A stretch of DNA of 64,000 nt from CBFDBF01 sp050291465. GTDB lineage: Bacteria; Pseudomonadota; Gammaproteobacteria; Chromatiales; Chromatiaceae. This document shows positions 25,414 to 34,093 of the stretch, in pieces. The stretch covers positions 99,562-163,561 of the forward strand of contig JBNKJV010000007.1 of NCBI GenBank assembly GCA_050291465.1, in the 5' to 3' direction. Position 1 is the first letter of the stretch, and each line of letters begins with the position of its first letter. Position numbers and translations under genes: made by a program. The notes below the pieces were generated by a model. The model was not told the DNA's origin. It ran no database searches and saw nothing but the letters and a program-made list of their open reading frames with translations.

Positions 25414-28400
25414 GTAGAGAATCTCCACCGCGTCCTGGTGCAGAAACCTTTCCAGACGCCGCAACAGTTCATCGCTGGGATTAACCCGCCACTCTTCACC
25501 AAACTCCAGAAGCCCCCGGGCACCGGGTGTTTTCAAATCCAGACACACGCTGCAGGATCCGCCACGATAGGGCGCGAGCATCTCCTGCAGTTGCCGCAAA
25601 AAACCACCCTGTGATAACCCATTCTCTTCCAGGAAGCTCGCATCGGTTGCCAGCTGTATCGCCCGTGCATTGAGCCTCCGCGCCTGCTCAAACTCCATGA
25701 CCTGATCGCCCCGGATGCTCATCCCGCCGCGAAACTCGTCATAGCTGGGTGTACCCATCACCACCAGGATGCGATCCGCCTGCAACAGATCCCGGTGGGC
25801 CTCGTAGGCCTCGGAAAAGAGCGTAACCTCGATACGGCCGCTCTTGTCATCCAGGACCAGGGTGCCCATCCTGCCGCGCTGGGTCTGACGGTGACTCACG
25901 GCGTGCGCAAGACCGGCCACCATCACGCGTTCCCTGTCGTAACGGCGTTTGCCCCCGTTGCCGTTAGCCGCCCCATCCTCCTGCTGTATCGCGGAGATAC
26001 GGGTGATCCCAAGTCCCGGAAACTCTGCTTCGTAACGGTCGATGGGATGGCCGGTCAGATAGAGCCCCAGGGTCTCTTTCTCGCCCTGCAGTCGCTGATC
26101 GTCCTCCCACTCCTCGCTGTCCTCCGGCAGGAGTTGGTTTTCCGGCACCGGTTGCGGGCCCGGTTCGGCCATGCCGAAGAGATCGTTCTGTCCCGCTTCC
26201 CGCGTGGCGTGATACTGCTCCGCCATTTTCACCGCCAGAGGCAGCTGGCTCATCAGGGTGGCTCGGTTTGTACCCATCCCGTCCATGGCTCCGGCACGAA
26301 TCAACGACTCCAGTACCCGGCGGTTCGCCTTGCGCAGATCGATACGGCGGCAGAACTCGAAAAGGTCCTGGAATTTCCCCTGCGCTCCCCTTGCTTCAAG
26401 AATGCTTTCAATCGCGGATTCCCCGACTCCCTTGATGGCGCCCAGTCCATAGATGATGGTCCCCTCCCCGTCGACGCTGAACATATACTCGGAATGATTG
26501 ACGTCGGGCGGCTCCACCTTCAGCCGCATGGCACGGCACTCATCGATCATGGTGACCACCTTGTCGGTATGGTCCATATCGGCGGACAGTACCGCTGCCA
26601 TAAACGCCGCCGGGTAGTGAGCCTTAAGCCACATGGTCTGATAGGAAACCAGGGCATAGGCAGCGGAGTGGGACTTATTGAAACCGTATCCCGCGAACTT
26701 CTCCATGAGGTCGAAAATGTATCTGGCGGTCTTCTCCTCCACGCCGAGTTCCACCGCGCCCTTACGAAAGATTTCGCCCTGCTTCGCCATCTCTTCCGGT
26801 TTTTTCTTGCCCATGGCGCGACGCAGCAGGTCGGCGCCGCCCAGAGTGTATCCCGCTAATACCTGGGCGATCTGCATCACCTGTTCCTGATAGAGAATAA
26901 CGCCGTAAGTGGGTTTAAGAATCGGCTCCAGGGCCGGGTGAGGATACACCACCTTCTGATGCCCATGTTTACGGGCGATAAAATCGTCCACCATCCCGGA
27001 CTGCAGAGGTCCGGGGCGGTACAGGGCCACCAGTGCCGTTATGTCTTCAAAACAGTCCGGCTGGAGTTTCTTGATTAACTCCTTCATACCCCGGGATTCG
27101 AGCTGGAATACCGCCGTGGTCTCACAGTTTTTAAGTAACCGGAATGCCGCGGGATCATCCATCGGGATGGCGCTGATATCCACCGGGGATTCCGCGCGCT
27201 GTACGTGCTCCCGGTTTATGGTTCGCAGGGCCCAATCAACAATGGTCAGGGTCCGCAGACCGAGAAAATCGAACTTAACCAGTCCCACCGCCTCCACATC
27301 ATCCTTGTCGAACTGGGTAACCAGGTTGTCGCCCCCGGGCTCGCAGTAAAGAGGTGTGAAATCGGTCAACACCGTGGGAGCGATCACCACCCCTCCCGCA
27401 TGCTTACCGGCATTGCGGGCGAGCCCCTCCAGCTTCTTCGCCATATCGATGAGTTCCGCAACCTCTTCCTCATCACGATAGACCTGCTTCAGGTCTTCGC
27501 TCTCCGCCAGCGCCTTGTCCAGGGTCATGCCGATCTCAAACGGGATCAACTTGGCGATGCGGTCGACGAAGCCGTAGGAGTGCCCGAGCACCCGGCCCAC
27601 GTCGCGTACCACCGCCTTGGCCGCCATGCTTCCGTAGGTAATGATCTGCGACACCGATTCACGGCCATAGCGCTCTGCTACATACTCGATCACCCGATCC
27701 CGCCCTTCCATGCAGAAATCGATATCGAAATCGGGCATGGAGACACGTTCCGGATTCAGGAAACGTTCAAACAGCAGTTCGTGCTCGATAGGATCAAGGT
27801 CCGTGATTTCCAGGACATAGGCCACCAGGGAACCCGCACCTGACCCCCTTCCGGGCCCCACCGGAATACCGTGCTCCTTGGCCCACTTTATAAAATCGGC
27901 AACGATAAGAAAGTAACCCGGGAACCCCATTCCGATGATGACATCCAACTCCACCTGCAAACGATTTTCATACAGCTGCCGTTGTTCTGCGGATCCGCCG
28001 GCAAAGGCGTGGGCCATCCGCCGCTGCAGCCCCTTGCGCGACTCCTGGATGAAATACTCCTCCACACTCATCCCCTCGGGAACCGGAAAATCGGGGAGAA
28101 AATTTTCTCCCAGCTTCAGCTCCAGATTGCATCGTTTGGCGATTTCAACGCTGTTTTCCAGGGCCTCGGGAATATCGGCGAAAAGTTCCGCCATCTCTTC
28201 AGCGCTGCGCAGGTACTGCTGCTCGCTGTAGCTGCGCGGCCGGCGGGGGTCGTCCAGGGTACGGCCGTCGTGGATGCAGACCCGGATTTCATGGGCCTCG
28301 AAGTCCTCAGGGTGAAGAAATCGCACATCGTTGGTGGCCACTACAGGCGCGTCCTTGGCGATGGCCAGTTCCACGCTGGCATGCAGCAGATCCTCCTCCT

Positions 28401-28926
28401 GCGGCCGACCGGTTCTATTCAGTTCCAGATAGAATCGATCCCCGAAGAGGGCCAACCACTCCTCCAGCAGTTCCTCCGCCTGCTGCCGGTTACCGCTGAG
28501 CAGCGCGAGCCCCACCTCCCCTTCCCGTCCGCCGGAAAGGGCGATCAATCCGTTGCTGTTGCCCCGCATCCAGTCACGACGCAGCATGGGCCGCCCCAGA
28601 TGCTGTCCTTCGGTGAAGCTGCGAGAGATCAATCGGGTGAGATTGCGGTATCCCTCGGTGTTCTGTACCAGCAGCAGCAAGCGGCTGGGCTTGTTGGCGT
28701 CCTGTTCGTTACGCAGCCAGCAGTCCACCCCGATAATGGGCTTTATACCGCTCTTGATCGCCGCGCGGTAAAACTTGACCATGGCAAAGAGATTGCTTTG
28801 ATCGGTAACGGCGACCGCCGGCATCCCTGCTCCCGCCACCGCTTTCACCAGCGGCTTGATACGCACCAACCCGTCTACCAGTGAGTATTCCGAATGGACT
28901 CTGAGATGGACGAAGGAAGGCTCCAT
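25390..28926 (-). CDS. dnaE: DNA polymerase III alpha subunit
   Basis: This is the replicative polymerase subunit, 1178 residues (1160 in E. coli). It has an N-terminal PHP domain (FVHLRVHSEYSLVDG), the palm-domain catalytic aspartates in MPDFDIDFCMEGRDRVIEYV, the fingers region (AIPMDDPAAFRLLKNCETTAVFQLESRGM), an HhH region and a C-terminal OB fold (RVMVAGLAHAV). I start at the ATG at 28926 because MEPSFVHLRVHSEYS aligns with the known E. coli start; a TTG eight codons upstream is in frame. rnhB lies upstream and accA downstream, as in E. coli. Confidence 0.97.
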   Translation of the reverse strand: MEPSFVHLRVHSEYSLVDGLVRIKPLVKAVAGAGMPAVAVTDQSNLFAMVKFYRAAIKSGIKPIIGVDCWLRNEQDANKPSRLLLLVQNTEGYRNLTRLISRSFTEGQHLGRPMLRRDWMRGNSNGLIALSGGREGEVGLALLSGNRQQAEELLEEWLALFGDRFYLELNRTGRPQEEDLLHASVELAIAKDAPVVATNDVRFLHPEDFEAHEIRVCIHDGRTLDDPRRPRSYSEQQYLRSAEEMAELFADIPEALENSVEIAKRCNLELKLGENFLPDFPVPEGMSVEEYFIQESRKGLQRRMAHAFAGGSAEQRQLYENRLQVELDVIIGMGFPGYFLIVADFIKWAKEHGIPVGPGRGSGAGSLVAYVLEITDLDPIEHELLFERFLNPERVSMPDFDIDFCMEGRDRVIEYVAERYGRESVSQIITYGSMAAKAVVRDVGRVLGHSYGFVDRIAKLIPFEIGMTLDKALAESEDLKQVYRDEEEVAELIDMAKKLEGLARNAGKHAGGVVIAPTVLTDFTPLYCEPGGDNLVTQFDKDDVEAVGLVKFDFLGLRTLTIVDWALRTINREHVQRAESPVDISAIPMDDPAAFRLLKNCETTAVFQLESRGMKELIKKLQPDCFEDITALVALYRPGPLQSGMVDDFIARKHGHQKVVYPHPALEPILKPTYGVILYQEQVMQIAQVLAGYTLGGADLLRRAMGKKKPEEMAKQGEIFRKGAVELGVEEKTARYIFDLMEKFAGYGFNKSHSAAYALVSYQTMWLKAHYPAAFMAAVLSADMDHTDKVVTMIDECRAMRLKVEPPDVNHSEYMFSVDGEGTIIYGLGAIKGVGESAIESILEARGAQGKFQDLFEFCRRIDLRKANRRVLESLIRAGAMDGMGTNRATLMSQLPLAVKMAEQYHATREAGQNDLFGMAEPGPQPVPENQLLPEDSEEWEDDQRLQGEKETLGLYLTGHPIDRYEAEFPGLGITRISAIQQEDGAANGNGGKRRYDRERVMVAGLAHAVSHRQTQRGRMGTLVLDDKSGRIEVTLFSEAYEAHRDLLQADRILVVMGTPSYDEFRGGMSIRGDQVMEFEQARRLNARAIQLATDASFLEENGLSQGGFLRQLQEMLAPYRGGSCSVCLDLKTPGARGLLEFGEEWRVNPSDELLRRLERFLHQDAVEILYNRGKQNL

Positions 28927-29137
28927 AGATATAGGGGTTCTGGGTTCCAACAGCTAAGTTCTAGGGACCGGGTGCACGTGGGTATGTTACCTCATTCCTG
29001 CACTCCTCAGGGGGTCAGGCTCTCCGGTTTTCCCGAGAACTGCCTACTGATCCTGGTTATTGTCGTCTCGACCGCCGGGAGGGATCTTTTTCAACTGCGC
29101 AGTCAATAAGTTATGGGATGCAAGATTTCCGCAGGTC

Positions 29138-29728
29138 CTAACTCTCAACACCTAGAACGCGTTTTACCGGACCGAAAGAGCGGCGATGTATATCGCTGAC
29201 CCCGAGCTTCTGCAACGCCTCGATGTGGGCCTTGGTGGGATACCCCTTATGTTTCGCCAGTCCGTATCCGGGGTAGCGTCGGTCCAGTTCCACCATCTCC
29301 CGGTCTCTGGCCACCTTGGCGATTATTGAGGCGGCACTGATAGCAGGGACGGTGCTGTCTCCCCCGACCACGGCCTCGACGCTGCAGGGGACCTCAGGAC
29401 AACGGTTGCCGTCCACCAGCGCATGGTCGGGAAGCAGAGAGAGCCCTTGTACCGCACGCCGCATGGCCAACAGACTGGCATTGAGGATATTCAGGCGATC
29501 GATCTCCTCCACCTCCGCCCGACCGAGGGCCCATGCCAGCGCCGATTCCCTGATCACCCGGTCCAGAAGCTCCCGCCGCTTTTCCGAGATCTTCTTCGAA
29601 TCCGCCAGACCCTCGATGGGTCGATCCGGATCCAGAATGACCGCGGCCGCCACCACCGGCCCCGCCAGGGGACCGCGCCCCACCTCGTCCACTCCCGCCA
29701 GATAAATAGCGTTAGGATTTCTATTCAT
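29138..29728 (-). CDS. rnhB: Ribonuclease HII
   Basis: RNase HII cleaves RNA in RNA-DNA hybrids and at single ribonucleotides in DNA. The 196-residue protein starts MNRNPNAIYLAGVDEVGRGP, with the catalytic Asp14-Glu15 pair. Further conserved pieces are DSKKISEKRRELL, LIDGNRCP-like VDGNRCPEV and SAASIIAKVARD. The start at 29728 is set by alignment; the upstream in-frame extension lies in a repeat arm. It is followed by dnaE. Here it is separated from lpxB by about 340 bases of repeat-bearing DNA, whereas the two genes are close in E. coli. Confidence 0.95.
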   Translation of the reverse strand: MNRNPNAIYLAGVDEVGRGPLAGPVVAAAVILDPDRPIEGLADSKKISEKRRELLDRVIRESALAWALGRAEVEEIDRLNILNASLLAMRRAVQGLSLLPDHALVDGNRCPEVPCSVEAVVGGDSTVPAISAASIIAKVARDREMVELDRRYPGYGLAKHKGYPTKAHIEALQKLGVSDIHRRSFGPVKRVLGVES

Positions 29729-29740
29729 TAAATAACTGTT

Positions 29741-29774
29741 ACCGCAAAATAACGCAAAGTACTGCAAGAACGCC
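29741..29774. repeat. Orphan arm of the CCGCAAA/AACGC repeat family
   Basis: ACCGCAAAATAACGCAAAGT followed by further CTGCAAGAACGCC resembles the arms at 5117-5220 and 48943-49090. No matching opposite arm is visible nearby. It lies directly upstream of rnhB and may be the remnant of an element. Confidence 0.4.
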
Positions 29775-29861
29775 CAAAAATTACGATTAATACCTTCGCG
29801 ATTTGGAAGGCGTCAGCTTGTACGTCAACAACACCTTATTACAATAATCATTCATAATATT

Positions 29862-30056
29862 CTCACCGCAGAGGACACAGAGGAACGCAGAGAGGGACTT
29901 AATTATAGGTCCGGCCAAAGCATACGCTTCTGCGCACCCCGGCGTCCTCAGCGGTAATAATAAATAGTCATTCCAAACACAGTTACGTAACTACCCAACG
30001 TGACCTACCCCATTTTCCTAATAATCTCAGTGCCCTCTGTGTCCTCCGTGGTGAAG
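29862..30056. repeat. Inverted-arm intergenic repeat, CCACGGAG family (second copy)
   Basis: Left arm (29862-29897) CTCACCGCAGAGGACACAGA with continuing GGAACGCAGAG units. Right arm (30026-30056), read on the other strand, CTTCACCACGGAGGACACAG with continuing AGGGCACTGAG. The interior is about 130 bases with no open frame of note. Same family as 2629-2741, with a longer interior. It fills the lpxB-rnhB gap. Confidence 0.7.
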
Positions 30057-30067
30057 AATGAAGGACA

Positions 30068-31240
30068 TTAACAAGCCCCCCTTTTCTCGAGCAGCCCCAG
30101 CACGGCCTCCGCGGCGGTCCGACTGGCATCCCGCCGCATCTCCCGGTGCAATGCCTGGCAGCGGTCGTGTAGGTAAGCCACCCGCTGCGGAGATTCCAGG
30201 ATCCTGATGATCGCTGCGGCCAGCGCCTCCGGGGTCGCCCGGTGCTGAATGAATTCCGGGGCGATCTCCTCTCCGGCCACCAGATTGGCCAGCGATATAT
30301 AGGGGATCCTGACCAGATTAAAGGTCTTAAGAATCCAGTGGGTAAGCCAGTGCATGCAGTAAGCGACCACCATCGGCCGCTTGAGCAGTGCGCCTTCCAA
30401 GGTTGCGGTCCCGGATACCAGCAGCAGCGCATCCGCGGCCGACATGACATCCCTGCTGTTCCCCATTACCACTGTTAACGGCAGGTCGGGCGCGACGCTC
30501 TGCAGCGTTTTGCGAAAGACCCGTTCCGTCGCCGTATTAACCAGTGGCACGAGAAACCGAACCCCCGGGATACGTTCCTGACAGATCCGGGCCGCCCGCA
30601 GAAATAGCGACCCGTGGGACTCGATCTCGCTGACCCTGCTTCCGGGCAGCAGCGCTACCACGGTCGCCTCCCTGGGGATTTTCAGATCGTCCCGCGCCGC
30701 GCCGCGCTCCACCTGCAGAGGAATATCATCGGCCAGGGGATGGCCTACGTAGGAGGATTCCACTCCGTGTTCCTGCAGAAACTCACGCTCGAATGGAAGA
30801 ATACTCAGCACCAGGTCGGTCGCTTGCCGAATCTTTTTCACCCGTTTCGGCCGCCAAGCCCATACCGAAGGACAGACGTAGTGAATCGTGGGAATGCCCG
30901 CCCTTTTCAACCTTCGCTCCAACCCCAGGTTAAAATCCGGCGCATCCACGCCTATGAAGAGATCCGGCGGATCGGCGAGGAAACGCCTGATCAGCGCGCG
31001 CCGGATGGAAAGCAGTTCGGGCAGGTGTTTCAGAACCTCCACCAGGCCCATCACCGAAAGCCGTTCCATGGGAAAGATGGAGTTACATCCCTCCGCGATC
31101 ATGCGCGGACCACCGACTCCCTCGAAGTGGATTTCCGGTCTTAGGGAACGAAGCGCACGTATCAGGCCGGAGCCGAGTATGTCGCCGGAAACCTCGTTAG
31201 CGACAATTCCAATACGAAGCTTCGTAGAATTATCGGACAA
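30068..31240 (-). CDS. lpxB: Lipid-A-disaccharide synthase
   Basis: LpxB condenses UDP-2,3-diacylglucosamine with lipid X to form the lipid A disaccharide at the inner membrane. Conserved segments are LRIGIVANEVSGDILGSGLI near the start, RFFGVGGPRM-like FEGVGGPRMIAEG, VGVDAPDFN-like FIGVDAPDFNLGLERRLK and YVCPSVWAWRPKRVKKI. No ATG or GTG fits; the likely start is a TTG at 31240, overlapping lpxA by 11 bases and giving 390 residues (382 in E. coli). A longer frame exists but lies inside lpxA. Start confidence is moderate. Confidence 0.93.
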   Translation of the reverse strand: MSDNSTKLRIGIVANEVSGDILGSGLIRALRSLRPEIHFEGVGGPRMIAEGCNSIFPMERLSVMGLVEVLKHLPELLSIRRALIRRFLADPPDLFIGVDAPDFNLGLERRLKRAGIPTIHYVCPSVWAWRPKRVKKIRQATDLVLSILPFEREFLQEHGVESSYVGHPLADDIPLQVERGAARDDLKIPREATVVALLPGSRVSEIESHGSLFLRAARICQERIPGVRFLVPLVNTATERVFRKTLQSVAPDLPLTVVMGNSRDVMSAADALLLVSGTATLEGALLKRPMVVAYCMHWLTHWILKTFNLVRIPYISLANLVAGEEIAPEFIQHRATPEALAAAIIRILESPQRVAYLHDRCQALHREMRRDASRTAAEAVLGLLEKRGAC

Positions 31241-32000
31241 TGCTGCGTTCGCTGCTGTCCAGGAATTCCGACATAACGGAGATTTCCGGATACTCCCCTG
31301 CCATCTCCCGCAACGCATCTATTGCTTCACTCAGTTTTAGATGCTCTTTATACAACAACTTATACGCCCGCTTTATCTTCTTCACCACATGGTCGTCAAA
31401 CCCGCGGCGACGCAGTCCTTCCGAGTTTATGCCATGAGGGGCGGCGGGGTGACCGCCAACCGTGACATAGGGCGGGACATCCTTTGCAATAACGGAACCC
31501 ATGGCACTGAAGCTGTGGGCGCCGATTCGGCAGAACTGGTGCACAATGGAAAAACCGCCAAGTATAGCCCAATCGCCGATTTCGACGTGCCCCCCCAGCG
31601 AAGCCGCGTTGGCCAGTATCGCATGGTCTCCGATACGGCAGTCATGTGCCACGTGGGTATAGGCCATCAACAGATTATCGGAACCCACCCGGGTTACCCC
31701 TGTATCCTGAATCGTACCCCGATGAATGGTCGCAAACTCCCGGATATGGTTTCGGTCACCGATTTCCAGCCGGGTATCCTCACCGGCATATTTTTTATCC
31801 TGCGGTGCTTCACCGATCGACGCGAACTGATAAATCCTGTTTTCGACACCGATTGTGGTTCTGCCCTGGATAACCGTATGCGGTCCGACACTGGTTCCCT
31901 TGCCGATGCGCACACCGGATCCGATTACAGCAAAGGGGCCGATGGTAACCCCCTCGTCCAGTTCCGCCTTGGGATCAATAACCGCGCGCGAGTCGATCAC
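31230..32000 (-). CDS. lpxA: UDP-N-acetylglucosamine acyltransferase
   Basis: LpxA adds the first 3-hydroxyacyl chain to UDP-GlcNAc, starting lipid A synthesis. The 256-residue protein is mostly a left-handed beta helix of hexapeptide repeats (VTIGPFAVIGSGVRIGKGTS and onwards). The catalytic His is in the MAYTHVAHDCRIGDH segment. The C-terminal helical part (KKIKRAYKLLYKEHLKLSEAI) is typical. It overlaps fabZ upstream (ATGA) and lpxB downstream. Confidence 0.97.
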   Translation of the reverse strand: MIDSRAVIDPKAELDEGVTIGPFAVIGSGVRIGKGTSVGPHTVIQGRTTIGVENRIYQFASIGEAPQDKKYAGEDTRLEIGDRNHIREFATIHRGTIQDTGVTRVGSDNLLMAYTHVAHDCRIGDHAILANAASLGGHVEIGDWAILGGFSIVHQFCRIGAHSFSAMGSVIAKDVPPYVTVGGHPAAPHGINSEGLRRRGFDDHVVKKIKRAYKLLYKEHLKLSEAIDALREMAGEYPEISVMSEFLDSSERSIVR

Positions 32001-32437
32001 TCAGCAAAATCCCTGGCGGTGCACATGATTTCCGCGGTCGCGGCTATATTTCCATCTACCGTTGCGGTCCCCGAAAACATTCCGATTCCCCGCTTCATCC
32101 CAACCTGCTCAACCTCAATCCGCAGCTGATCCCCCGGTTCCACCGGTCGCTTGAAGCGCGCCTTATCAATCCCGACAAACAGGTATATCGACGTCTCGCT
32201 CACGGTTTCCGGATTGGACTCCATCGCCAAAAGACCGGTGGCCTGAGCCATGGCCTCAATAATCAGCACCCCCGGCATCACCGGCCGTATCGGGAAATGC
32301 CCGTTAAAGTAGGGCTCGTTATAGGTGACGTTCTTTATTGCCAGAAGGCGCTTATCCTTTTCGTATTCCAACACCCGGTCGATCAACAAAAAAGGATAGC
32401 GGTGCGGCAACAAGCTCAACACCTTGTGTATATCCAT
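31997..32437 (-). CDS. fabZ: 3-hydroxyacyl-ACP dehydratase
   Basis: FabZ dehydrates 3-hydroxyacyl-ACP in fatty-acid elongation and competes with LpxA/LpxD for the same substrates. The 146-residue protein starts MDIHKVLSLLPHRYPFLLID, with the catalytic His in PHRYPFLLIDRV and the Glu in MPGVLIIEAMAQATG. The ATG at 32437 is set by alignment; the frame is open for 16 more codons upstream without similarity. It is translationally coupled to lpxA. Confidence 0.96.
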   Translation of the reverse strand: MDIHKVLSLLPHRYPFLLIDRVLEYEKDKRLLAIKNVTYNEPYFNGHFPIRPVMPGVLIIEAMAQATGLLAMESNPETVSETSIYLFVGIDKARFKRPVEPGDQLRIEVEQVGMKRGIGMFSGTATVDGNIAATAEIMCTARDFAE

Positions 32438-32501
32438 GCTAGCCAAAACCTTTCCCCCGATAACGTACGGTGCGATTAACCGCAAATATATTTTGCTCTA
32501 T

Positions 32502-33545
32502 CTAGTCCTGTTGACTCTCATCATCGGAAAGCAACAGGACCTGCTTTTCCAGTGTTTTAAGGCGCCGGACAATATCATCCAGATGCCTGATATGCACGAT
32601 ACTCTTGCGCCAGTCCTTATTCTCCACAGCGGGCAGATTACCGCTGTATTGACCGGCCTTCGTCACCGAGCGGGTCACCAGACTTTGTCCGGTAAAATGG
32701 ACGCCGTCGGCTATCTCCAGATGGCCGGCAATACCGACACCGCCTCCAATGGTGCAATTACGTCCGATGTGGGTTGATCCGGCGATACCTACGCAACCCG
32801 CAACCGCGGTATTTTCGCCTATCCGAACGTTATGAGCGATCTGGATCTGATTATCCAGTTTTACGCCGTTCTCCAGGACAGTGTCATTCAACGCCCCACG
32901 ATCGACCGTGGTATTGGCGCCGATCTCCACATCATCCCCCACCCGCACGCTACCCAATTGCGGCACCTTGATCCAGACTCCTGCATCATTCGCCAGCCCG
33001 AAACCATCGCTTCCGATAACCGCGCCCGGATGGATAAGCGTCCGTTCACCTAAACTGATGCCATGGCAGAGCGTGACGTTTGCCACCAACCGGGAATCCT
33101 TTCCGATCCGGACACCGCGTCCCACGACGCAACCCGGTCCGATAAAAACCCCCGCGGCAATCTCGGCATCCTCTTCCACTATGACGCCCGGACCGACCCA
33201 CGCCGATGGATCGATGCATGCCGATTCCGCTATAACCGCTGACGCATGCCGTCCCGGCCGTTGTTCCGGCTCAGGAAACATGTAACTGCTGATCCGTGCG
33301 TATGTCAGGTGGGGATTGGAGCTTACCAGTGCATTGACCGGACATTCCTCCAGGTACTCTCTCCCCAGAATAACCGCTGCCGCCCGGGTACCCTGCAGAT
33401 ATTTCCGGTACTTGGAATTTGTTAAGAAGGAAATCGCGCCGTCAGCGGCGTCCTCAAGGGTGGCTACGGTTTCAATGCGGCAGTCAGCATCCCCATGCAG
33501 CTCCGCGCCACTGACCCGCGCCAATTCACCCAGTCGAAAGCCCAA
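32502..33545 (-). CDS. lpxD: UDP-3-O-acylglucosamine N-acyltransferase
   Basis: LpxD adds the second 3-hydroxyacyl chain in lipid A synthesis. The 347-residue protein has an N-terminal uridine-binding domain (FRLGELARVSGAELHGDA) and a hexapeptide beta-helix. The catalytic His region KLDNQIQIAHNVRIGENTA is present. A short C-terminal helix ends KTLEKQVLLLSDDE. It sits between skp and fabZ as in E. coli. Confidence 0.97.
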   Translation of the reverse strand: MGFRLGELARVSGAELHGDADCRIETVATLEDAADGAISFLTNSKYRKYLQGTRAAAVILGREYLEECPVNALVSSNPHLTYARISSYMFPEPEQRPGRHASAVIAESACIDPSAWVGPGVIVEEDAEIAAGVFIGPGCVVGRGVRIGKDSRLVANVTLCHGISLGERTLIHPGAVIGSDGFGLANDAGVWIKVPQLGSVRVGDDVEIGANTTVDRGALNDTVLENGVKLDNQIQIAHNVRIGENTAVAGCVGIAGSTHIGRNCTIGGGVGIAGHLEIADGVHFTGQSLVTRSVTKAGQYSGNLPAVENKDWRKSIVHIRHLDDIVRRLKTLEKQVLLLSDDESQQD

Positions 33546-33571
33546 ACTGGCCTCTCCACAAGAACAGATAG

Positions 33572-34075
33572 CTACTTCGAATACTTCGCCTTCAGCCGCG
33601 CAATAACCTTGTCGGTAATATCCGCGCCTTTACTGGCATAAACCACCCCGTCGCTCAGTATGACATCAATATTCTCTTCCTTGCCGATCTCCTGCACAAC
33701 TTCGATCACCTGCCGAATCAACTTCCTGCGTTCTTCATTGGCTCGCATATTGAAGTCATCCTTGGATTCCTGAAGATCAAACTGCAACTTGCGCCGGCGG
33801 GACCTGATATCCTGCTCAAGACGCTTGACCTCGGCGGAACTCATTACATCCTTGTCCTTCTTCAACTGATCCTCAAGCTTTTTGATGGTCTTCTGCGTAG
33901 CCATCAGTTCCTTGTTTCTCTTAGTAAACTCGCTCTCAAGCGCCTTTTGTACGGCGGCAAACTGCGGGGAACTCTCGACGGCCTTTTGAGAATTTATGAC
34001 CACAATTTTCTGGGCACTTGCATTGCATGCAACCCCAAGGGCCAATATCGCTACCAATATCGCTGCTTTTTTCAA
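33572..34075 (-). CDS. skp: Periplasmic chaperone Skp/OmpH
   Basis: Skp holds unfolded outer-membrane proteins in the periplasm on the way to the BAM complex. The 167-residue precursor has a signal peptide (MKKAAILVAILALGVACNASA, cleavage about after residue 22). A beta strand QKIVVINSQKAVESS follows, then a long charged coiled coil (about residues 45-125) and a C-terminal beta segment (ILSDGVVYASKGADITDKV). It follows bamA after 18 bases. Confidence 0.95.
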   Translation of the reverse strand: MKKAAILVAILALGVACNASAQKIVVINSQKAVESSPQFAAVQKALESEFTKRNKELMATQKTIKKLEDQLKKDKDVMSSAEVKRLEQDIRSRRRKLQFDLQESKDDFNMRANEERRKLIRQVIEVVQEIGKEENIDVILSDGVVYASKGADITDKVIARLKAKYSK

Positions 34076-34093
34076 AACCGTTCTCCGAATTAG

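Noticed and set aside
28951..29137. Possible tRNA or small RNA in the rnhB-dnaE gap
   Set aside because: No cloverleaf, T-loop sequence or terminator was found on either strand.
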